This document shows positions 55,994 to 64,000 of a stretch of DNA of 64,000 nt, piece by piece (positions within the stretch are counted from its first letter, which is position 1; every line of letters starts with the position of its first letter). Source of the DNA: Medicago truncatula. Its lineage: Eukaryota > Streptophyta > Magnoliopsida > Fabales > Fabaceae. The stretch is from positions 26,833,262-26,897,261 of the forward strand of contig NC_053042.1 of assembly GCF_003473485.1 (NCBI RefSeq), in the 5' to 3' direction. The position numbers were made by a program, and so were the translations under genes. The notes beneath the pieces were generated by a model. It saw only the letters and a program-made list of their open reading frames with translations, had not been told where the DNA came from and made no database searches.

Positions 55994-57099
55994 TAACTAT
56001 AATATAAATTAAATGTATACACTAATATAGTTTCTTTTAAATATTACTATTTCTAATATAAAATTTATTTTGAATTGATTGGTCACTATCCTTATTTTTT
56101 CTCATTAAAATTGCACTTTAAAACCTTTGGTTATCTAATTAATTACTCTAATTATTGATTAGTTTCACCCTTTCAATTTCTTAACCCCCAATAAAAGAAT
56201 GTCTCTTAAGTTTTTCCCATGGATGTCCCTCAAAGACAAACAAAAGTCATAATAGCACACTAAAGTTGAAGACCATGCTTTTGATTGAGCAACATGTATT
56301 TTATATAAGTTTTAGTTATACTCAAACCATAGGTATGAAAAATGTTTTTATAGTTATACAAAATTATTATTTTTTATTATATTCAACACCAAAAAAGTAT
56401 GTCATCTAAGGTAGGAAGAATTAGAAAGTGACTGCATTGACCTATCTACAAAAGATTAGAAGTTGTTGTTCATAGTTTATCTCACAAACATTAATCTATA
56501 GATTTTATTTCCTCTTATTATTTTATACATTCTTGAAATCTTATCTTCACTCAAATTAATATTATCATTGGATTTTTTAGATTTCAGCAATTGTGGCACT
56601 TCTTACGGTGGAAGAAAATTGATGGAAATCATGTAATCTAAACTACATATTTGTTGACATGACACCTTACCAAAACCCCAATTTTCTAACCTTTTTTTAA
56701 CTATATGTTGTGGTCTATGAGAACTTAAAGGAAAGAAAAATAATTTCAATCAGTAGCATAACACTGATCAAACTTGATTAAGTCTTCTTATGTTTCACCT
56801 CTTATTCAACTTGTTTATTAGAGAACATAGGATCTAGTTGACACTTGAATCCTGAACTTCTACACAAGGATGTTGCGTTAGAAAATTCTCCTAAGATAGG
56901 TTTATTTAGTAAATACCTAACAATGTTAATCTTACACAAGACCAAAAGTTCTCTAGGTATGAAATATTATTACAAGCATACAAGAAAGATAAACATAATT
57001 TATCAATATGTGTATATTTGGTTCCCACATCTTTCAAGATCCAGCTAAGGTAATATGCTGCTATTTTAGTTCCATCCAGGCATCATAAGCTAATAAGAA
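55994..57099. other. AT-rich intergenic
   Basis: No supported gene or repeat. Confidence 0.5.
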
Positions 57100-57275
57100 A
57101 CCGACTGACTCGTCTTTAGCCCCGATGTAGATCTTGATTTGTTTTCCAACTTCGAGATAAAGTTTGTTAGAAGACAAGCGAACATGGTTGCTCATACTTT
57201 AGCTATATCCTTCTTGTATTGAACATTGATTGATTAATAATAATAGTTAACTTTGCTTTGGTAAAAAAAAAATTA
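57100..57275 (+). mobile_element. LINE 3' end (RNase H tail)
   Basis: FEIKFVRRQANMVAHTLA at about 57140-57200 is the C-terminal RNase H motif of plant LINEs, followed by a short 3' tail ending in an A tract at 57262-57270. Confidence 0.7.
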
Positions 57276-57951
57276 AAAGATATCTATTGGTTGGAACCTC
57301 GTATCATTTCTTTTGAATCCTTCAACCTGAGCAAGGGTTATAATGCCTTTATTTTTCAATCTAACATAGATATGATCCTGTTTGCAGCTAAAAATAATCA
57401 TCATGTTGGCCAACCTCGACAGATAGGCAATTAGATTATTAGGTAAGGAAGCCTCTTGATCAAAAGTTGGGCACGTTAAAGCAGTCGAGCGTGAAAAGTT
57501 GGGCACGTTATAGCGGGACTGGATAATGACACGAGAAACTCACGTTCCTTATTTATAACACCATTAACCACTTTGAGGAATAATGGAAGAGACACGATCT
57601 CCATGGAGTTGCGCACTAAGGACTTTGTCAATGGACCATGTTGTGAAGGACAAGACTGAAGTCGAATGTGGGGTTCCACAATCCCATTAGCAAGGGAGTT
57701 ATCACGCACAACCCATAAAATTAGCCGAACATAGGTTTAGCATTGTAGGCCACGCCGTTTGGCAAGTAGGCAATAGTTCTACTATAAATTCTCAGTAGTT
57801 AGGAAAATCTCAACCGGGTGAGTCATCACAAACGTTGGTAATGCCAACTCTCATGGCTCCTTCCAGCGTTCTACGATACAATTGATTGAAATACGTAAGA
57901 CTCTAGTAGTAATGAAAACATATTTCATTAGAAAACAAAATTGATACGGGG
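57276..57951. other. Decayed sequence, no gene supported
   Basis: Minus-strand frames here are short and unrecognised (RDNSLANGIVEPHIRLQSCP). They could be a degraded retroelement. Confidence 0.35.
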
Positions 57952-58782
57952 ATGCATGACATCGTGTATCAAGTCTCCAAACAACTTGATGTCATTGTGA
58001 AACCCAAGGTCCATAATAGGTTTCATCTAGCCATGTATTTGGAGATTGTTAGAGCCAATTTCGGTGAAAATCAAGTCATCACCACTATACAAGTACATGG
58101 AAACCAGAATCAGGCACACATTATTAATCAAATATAGTCGATTATTACATCCCCATGACCTCAACAAGTTTAGCTTATTCATATACAACAAGTAACTTCT
58201 ACTCCTTATTCCCAGCCTAGAATTTTCGCTATCGCTTACCCTATGGTGCACACAACGGCGAATGATGCATACAATCAGGCTAAGTTTCAAGATGGACAAT
58301 TATATATGGTGAGAAGGACAACTGGAGTTGTAGCACACAATGGCATACCGCAAATTCTGCCTTATGGCAGTACTATGCAGGAAAACAACATATCTTGTGT
58401 TGGAGGACACACATGCATCCCAGTAGTAAGAATTCAATAACCATTTATGGATTACTCGATGCATCAGCCATGGACAAGTTACCCACTTGCATCGATAAAT
58501 CCTGTGACAAGCCTTCTACGACTTGGTGTACTTGTACCAACTCCGGTAAGTTATGCCGGTGAACAACCACATATAACAAATCCATTTCACCAATGTAACC
58601 CTCCATTAGTTCAAGAGATTCAATGGAGAAACAATGGTGATCTGAACTTAGAGCCGCCATGGAAATTCCCCCACCTCAAGTCCATGCTCAACAAGGTTTC
58701 CATCCCCGCTAGAAAATGTGTGGCGTCATCCAATCGTAGCCTAGGCGAGGCCTCAACTATTGGATCTCAACTTTATAGATGA
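57952..58782 (+). pseudogene. Unrecognised decayed coding fragment, Pro/Gln-rich
   Basis: Three open stretches lie in the same frame (57952-58137, 58243-58440, 58447-58782), separated only by in-frame stops at about 58135, 58159, 58171 and 58438. This suggests one former coding region. Content is Pro/Gln/Asn-rich (MHQPWTSYPLASINP, PHITNPFHQCNPPLVQE, NLEPPWKFPHLKSM). It might be a retroelement gag-type sequence; I do not recognise it. Confidence 0.4.
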
Positions 58783-60040
58783 TAAAATCATGAGGTATTT
58801 TCGGATACAACTGAAAATCATGGATAATCTCATTCATACAACATATGTTAGATTATTTTACAATAATATATAAGCATGGTTCATGTATCTAGTAAATTGA
58901 TGGTTTAATACATTATTTTTGAAAGCAAAAAAGTTTTTATCAATTATAACATACAAGTAATTTTTGTCTAACCAAAATAATGCAAAGATGAAGATTTTTC
59001 CAAATCAAAAAGATCTTAACAATAAAGAAATACACAAACTCACCAATTTGATGGCAGCTTCTTTCTTAATTCTCTCATGATGTTATGAAAGCATTGGGCA
59101 GCTATGCTTCAGGTGAGAGCGACATGTATCATAGGATCAAAAATAAAGAACAACCATTTTTTCTTCCTTACATAGAAAATTATGGTGTCTAAAACAAGAT
59201 GAATTCTGATACGTGTTTCTCTCACCCGAAGCATAGGTGACCATTGAAAAATTGAAATTTAATTTCTGAGTTTTTTCTATGTTTTGACAAGCTTCTAATT
59301 TCTTGGTGGATTGGTTTTTGGTTTTATAGGCATTAATAATATTGTTCACGGGTCGTATTGGTCTTGTGCTTATCTCTTTGTGACCCATGAGCCTGTCTTA
59401 ATAACGACTTTTGTTATAAAATACAATGATTATTATATAAAATTCTCTAAAAAAAATTATAAATAATAATTGGACAGATTCATGTATCATGTGCACTGCA
59501 AATTGCAATCATATGTATCGATTATATCCTAGTTGGGAGGGAAGTCATCACTTGTCAATCATCACTCATTATATATTTTAATTTAGGACCGTATCTGAGG
59601 TAGGACGAAGAGAGCCACTGTCCTAAACTTAAAAAAAAAAGTATAAAATTTAAGTCTCAATTTTTTTTTTGAGGTCTATTAGACCCTAAAATAAGCTTAT
59701 TAGTTTTTTGTATCAAGTTTGATAATTATATATTTATTAATTAGGATTTAAATTATAGGTTCGCCCTAGACCACCAAAATCTCAGAAAGGGTTCTGTTTC
59801 AATTAAAGAAATTCCCACTATACCAAGTGGGTGATAAATCTAGTAAAATAAGAATTTTATTTTACTAAAAGCAATTCTACTTAGTTGAATAAGTTTGATT
59901 CCAACAATGTCATCCGAATGTTTTGGAGAAGTACATATTTTTACTGTTTGACAATACTATAAATAAAATTACATCGAGTTGAAAGAACTTAGGCATAAAA
60001 ATTATATATAAAATTAATTTTTATTTCTCTAATTAAGAAA
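58783..60040. other. AT-rich intergenic
   Basis: No gene supported. A minus-strand frame at 59137-59388 has no recognisable motif. Confidence 0.45.
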
Positions 60041-60047
60041 TTTTATT

Positions 60048-60420
60048 CAAAGGTGATTTCATAACATCATATAATTATCTTTTTATAAAATGTATTTAAG
60101 AATCAAAGGCATTATGATCTTCCTTACCTTAAACTCAAAGATTTTTATCTTTCAGCATTTCATAACATCATATAATTATCTTTGAGTTCATAAGCATTTC
60201 AAAAGGTAAGGAAGATCATTATGGCTTTTGAGTAACATCATATAAAAAGATAAATGAAATGCTGAAATCACCTTTTTATATAATTATCTTTTTATAAAAA
60301 GATCTAAATTTTATATGATTTCATAACATCATATAAAATTGTTGTTGTAAAATTATATATAAAATTAATGTTCAGTTCAAGGTAAGGAAGATCTAAACAT
60401 TCAAAGAACTTTTACAAATG
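60048..60420. repeat. Scrambled local direct and inverted repeats
   Basis: TTTCATAACATCATATAA occurs three times on the plus strand (about 60057, 60158, 60319). ATGATCTTCCTTACCTT (60114-60130) recurs inverted as AAGGTAAGGAAGATCAT at 60203-60219 and partly at 60379-60393. The pattern is a mosaic of copied and inverted short pieces, not a simple TIR element. Confidence 0.75.
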
Positions 60421-60639
60421 ATTTATATTTATCTTTTTCCAACAACAATAACAACCCCAATTTTTTTAATGTAATGTATATATTTTTACCGTTGAACCAA
60501 ATTTTGAGTTAAATGTGTTTAAGTTGAACATTGTAATTCAACTACAAACTCAAAATTCTTCACTTATACGTGTAAGTTTTTAAATGGTTATTATCTAGAC
60601 AATTGTGTATTATTTTTTTGTTGGAAATGTTTTTATATA

Positions 60640-60895
60640 CTCTATCCGTTTCACAATACTCGTCGCTTTTAGAGAATAATTTTGTTTCACATTATTTATT
60701 ACTTTCAAGTTTCAATACAACATTAATTATTGATTTGTCAATAATACTCTTATCTATTTATTTTAGAGAGGGAAATAATAAAATAAAATAACGAATGGAC
60801 ATATAAAGGTATTATAGAAAAATACACAAAATTTATTTGATGTCCGTATATGTAAATTCATTAAATACGATAAGTATTATGAAACGGATGGGTGG
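60640..60895. mobile_element. Stowaway-like MITE
   Basis: The left end CTCTATCCGTTTCACAATAC and the right end, the complement of AAGTATTATGAAACGGATGG, with TA at 60638-60639. Length about 256 bp, non-coding. Confidence 0.75.
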
Positions 60896-61429
60896 AATAT
60901 TAAAGAAAAAAGAATGAAAACACAATATCGGCCGGCAGCTTTGAAATTCAATATTGATTCCTCTGAAAAGCATGCTTTATAATTTGAGAATGACACTTAT
61001 TGTCTTATGCAACCGACATTATTAAATCGACTAATACAGCTTTCATATAAGGAAAATGTATAGCTTTTTTATAGTTGTAATCATAATTTGGCTTTGGTTT
61101 TTGTTGGCTAGTAGATCAGCAATGTGACATGAGCATTATTCAGCCTCCTGGTTTTTGCAAACCGTCGGTGGTTTGGATTATATTGATTTGATGGGCACAT
61201 TGATTCAATCATTTCATTTTGAAATTAATTAGTTTTCAAATAAAGTTTAATATTAACTCATTTAGTATGACAATTTGTGCGAATACTAGATGTATCATGT
61301 ATGTGTATCAATGTTACGATTTTGTCCACTAAAAAAAAAAGAATGTTATGATTTGGCAGTTTGATTTAAATTAGATCAATTTACATCATATGATCAATGG
61401 AAGACCAATTCAATCAAGAGAAATTGTTC
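60896..61429. other. AT-rich intergenic
   Basis: No supported gene. Confidence 0.5.
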
Positions 61430-62048
61430 GGCTTTTTTTAAGACGTGAGAGTCTTGTCTTGGTCTCGTATAAATGTAAAGGTGTTCGTTAGACAGATACT
61501 TTAAAATAGGATTTCGACTCGTCTGAATCTCTTTTTTAGGAGGATTATAGTTGATCCCATGGTGTTTATTGTGTTTTTTATAATGAGTTAATTGAGTCAG
61601 CTTGTCAACTTTTTGTCAGATGTAATTTTTTAGGTCAGACGTAATCAAGTGCTTAGTTGGTTGGGATGGGAGTATGTTTTACCTTCTGATTTGGTGAGTC
61701 TTCTTAGCATTTTGTTAGACTTGGCTAAGTAGTGGAAAAATGAGAGGTTAAATTTCTTATTATTGTATGGTCTTTGTGGAGATCCCGTAATTCTTCCATC
61801 TTTTTGGGACATGAGAGATATATGTTCCTGTTGATCGATATGGTTAAATTCAAATGTTGAAAGTGGTTTTTAGAAAAAAAAAACACTCTGGTCACAAATC
61901 TTACATCTATGAGTGGGATCATGAATCTATTATGTGTTGACATCGATAGTGTCGTGTGGCGGTTTTGACTAGAGTTTGGTTGTTTGTGGGTTTTGTTATT
62001 AGTCTTCCTCTTGTTTGGCTGAGGTTGGCTGATTATGATAGGACGTTA
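61430..62048 (+). mobile_element. LINE remnant (zf-RVT end), decayed
   Basis: Across frames: SACHLFV-like (HLF..C), VLSWLGWEYVLPSDLVSLLS, then WSLWRSRNSSIFLGHERYMF, then VKFKCxKWFLE. This is the usual order at the end of the LINE zf-RVT domain. Stops and indels throughout. Cut at 62049 by a hAT-type MITE; sequence after 62340 may be its continuation. Confidence 0.7.
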
Positions 62049-62338
62049 CAGGGCCGGCTAAAGGCCAAGCCACCCAAGCAAGAGCTTTAGGCCTCAAGAT
62101 TTTAAGAGGCCTCAAAATAAGTCAATTTAACTATAAATATGTAATTTCACATACTAATAATCTATATTTATCTAATTTGGTTGGTCAATTTTTAGGCCTT
62201 TAATTATTTTGGTCCTAAGTTCAATCAAACTTGATTTATTATACTTTACTAGGCAATGTGTTATTTTATTTTTTTAATTCCAAAAGGTCACATTTTAAAA
62301 TTTACTTTAGGCCACTTAACATGTTGGGTCGATCCTGT
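62049..62338. mobile_element. hAT-type MITE, 290 bp, inserted in a LINE
   Basis: Begins CAGGGCCGGC and ends GGGTCGATCCTG, a C-to-T/G-to-A-decayed form of the inverse GGGCCGGCCCTG. Inside, AGGCCTC repeats around TTTTAAG. The flanks GGACGTTA and TAAGGTTA match at 5 of 8 bases, so the target duplication is eroded. Confidence 0.65.
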
Positions 62339-62737
62339 AAGGTTAGTTGGTATTTTGCCTTGATTTTATTTCGCTCTTTATTTTTATCGTGGGTGTGATC
62401 TTTTTGTTTTGTTGTAGTTTGAGTATTTCTTGTCCTCGTTATTTGTATGTGGTTTTGTATGTCTCTCTCTATATAAGTAGTTTATTAGGTGATTTTAGTG
62501 GCTATATCAAATAATATTTTAGCGGCTTTTTAGTTTGTTGAGATTTTCTATCATATTGAATTGAATACAAGGTTTAATGGAAGGCTTGAAATGGTAAGAT
62601 TTTCAATGTTCATGATTTGTTGAATTGGAACTATTTTAGCCAAATCTATTCATTTTGTGTTGCATGAGACATTGATAAACCCAATAGGCTTATCAAAGTA
62701 AGTCTCCTCCTTCGTGATTGTATCATCAAAGTAATTA

Positions 62738-63006
62738 CTACATCCATCTTACAATATTAGTCGTTTAAAGTTTGTGCACGATTATTAAGAAAATAATTAA
62801 TTGTGTTGATTTCAATGGTAAAATTAGTAGCATTTACTAAAACATCCTTATTAATTATAGTTAGTTAAATAGTTAAGTGAGGTGAAATTCAATAAATAAG
62901 AGTATAATAGTGGAAAAGTAATAAATGTTGCATTGGTATTGTAAAGTGACAATTATTTTGAGAAAAAAAAAATGCTAAAGAGACAACAATTGTGAGACGG
63001 AGGGAG
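62738..63006. mobile_element. Stowaway-like MITE
   Basis: Ends CTACATCCATCTTACAATAT and the complement of CAATTGTGAGACGGAGGGAG, with TA at 62736-62737 and 63007-63008. About 269 bp, non-coding. Confidence 0.75.
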
Positions 63007-63008
63007 TA

Positions 63009-64000
63009 ATGTTGACAACAATTCTCTATGACCTAGGGGAGATCAAGTTTTGGTAGACTTATGAGGAATATCAATAGAGATTTTTTTTGGGTTTATTTGG
63101 TTTGTGGCATCACTGCTAGCTTGGTGGTAGAGTTATACTATGCCATTTTTCACTGCCTTTTTTGGTTTACAAGTATAATATGATTGAGTTTTCTTCAAAA
63201 AAAAAAGTATAATATGATTGAGTTGATTCTATGATGACTCTTGATTTAATCATGTTAAAAGGTTCAACCCCTTCATCTTAATGCTCATGAGTCATGATTG
63301 TTGTCTTTGTTGCTTTTTCCTTATCCTTTCATTCTAGATAAAAAGAGTATTAAATTGAATATGCAAACATTAGCTTGTAGTAGAAAGGTCAACATGCCTT
63401 AACTTGTCCAATTAAATTTGGCCACGTGCCCTTTCAATTTTGAAAGAAATGTGCTACGTAAGCTCAACTCATATTTTCTCAAAAAAAATAAAAAAAAGCT
63501 CAACTCATATGACACCTGTAATGATATTTAATATGTTGGGACATAGATTTGGAAGTGTAATTTTCAATTTATCTATACTTTATGTGTGAAATTTTTACCA
63601 CTAAACTATTTGAAGAAAAGAAAAAGCAACGTTCAAGTAAATCTTGGATTTGATTCTTTTAAGATTCTTTTTACAAATATTAAAAAACTAGTGTAATGAA
63701 ATAAAACCTCGAGAATATGATATAGTGGTAAAAAAGACATTTTGGATTTAGAGTTTTTAGGATACGAGACCTGTTAGTAATTTTAAAGGGAGATAAATGT
63801 AAATTCTCTTGTAAGTGTTATTTAAACCTTAAGGTTTTCCATGTTTTAATTTGTAACACTATCCTTTCACCCTATGATTCATATATATTGAAGAAAAAAT
63901 GGAAATAAATAATTTGACATGAAAAATAAACTCCCTTGCAAATTAAACTAATTCAGGTCTAATTGTCTCTTAAAACCCTAATTGTTCTTCGCAATATTCA
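63009..64000. other. AT-rich intergenic to window end
   Basis: No gene supported. A weak tRNA-like phrase (ATGATATAGTGGTAAAAAAG ... GATACGAGACC, 63716-63772) may be an old SINE. Confidence 0.4.

Noticed and set aside
59590..59790. Possible old TIR element (GACCGTATCTGAG ... CTCAGAAAGGGTTC)
   Set aside because: End similarity is too weak and no target duplication was found.

Overview
The window is plant nuclear DNA, very probably from a cool-season legume (Medicago/Trifolium/Pisum-like). That placement is inference from the style of the F-box and lectin-kinase genes, the Sirevirus-type copia element and the MITE content, not from a database match. It is AT-rich, gene-poor and packed with transposable elements. 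No rRNA, canonical tRNA or CRISPR array is visible.

Host genes. The only clearly host loci are a dispersed family of three intronless L-type lectin receptor kinases (minus strand 4806-6782, plus strand 22555-24492, minus strand 30567-32555) and an F-box gene (1498-2621). The first and third kinases are full-length open frames; the second is a pseudogene with a lectin-domain deletion and a 1-nt frameshift. The first has lost apparent metal-ligand residues in its lectin domain. The F-box gene is broken by two frameshifts and a stop, and its 3' part plus its flank is repeated at 10396-12315. A 110-codon frame at 9720-10052 (minus) is intact but unrecognised.

Layout. 172-1305 MULE-like TIR element; 1498-3780 F-box pseudogene and LINE remnant; 3785-4057 MITE; 4500-8050 kinase block 1, with a TIR insertion in its promoter; 8747-12662 a region bounded by inverted repeats that carries palindromes, the 110-aa frame and the second F-box/LINE copy; 12661-20100 a truncated minus-strand Ty1/copia element split by a complete Ty3/gypsy element (13066-18697, TSD CACTG); 20341-20733 a long hairpin; 21630-24875 MITEs and kinase block 2; 25531-26055 two MITEs; 27090-29860 two LINE remnants; 30567-32800 kinase block 3; 32897-33284 a hairpin element embedded in TA microsatellite; 35090-40715 three LINE remnants; 41363-42426 hAT element; 42435-55229 a triple nest in which a LINE remnant is cut by a CACTA-like element, which is cut by an 11.8-kb Sirevirus-like Ty1/copia element (42920-54727, TSD AAAAC) with an envelope-like third coding region; 55615-63006 MITEs, LINE tails, decayed coding fragments and a scrambled local repeat.

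How it works together. The intact kinases would be plasma-membrane receptors with an extracellular legume-lectin-like domain and a cytoplasmic RD-type kinase. The three copies share an upstream non-coding block, and different transposons have landed between that block and the start codon in copies 1 and 2. The two LTR elements have nearly identical LTRs yet several nonsense codons. I did not find a convincing wholly new system. The best leads are the diverged lectin receptor cluster, the putative internal promoter and env-like region of the Sirevirus-like element, the long hairpin at 20341-20733, and two local inverted rearrangements.
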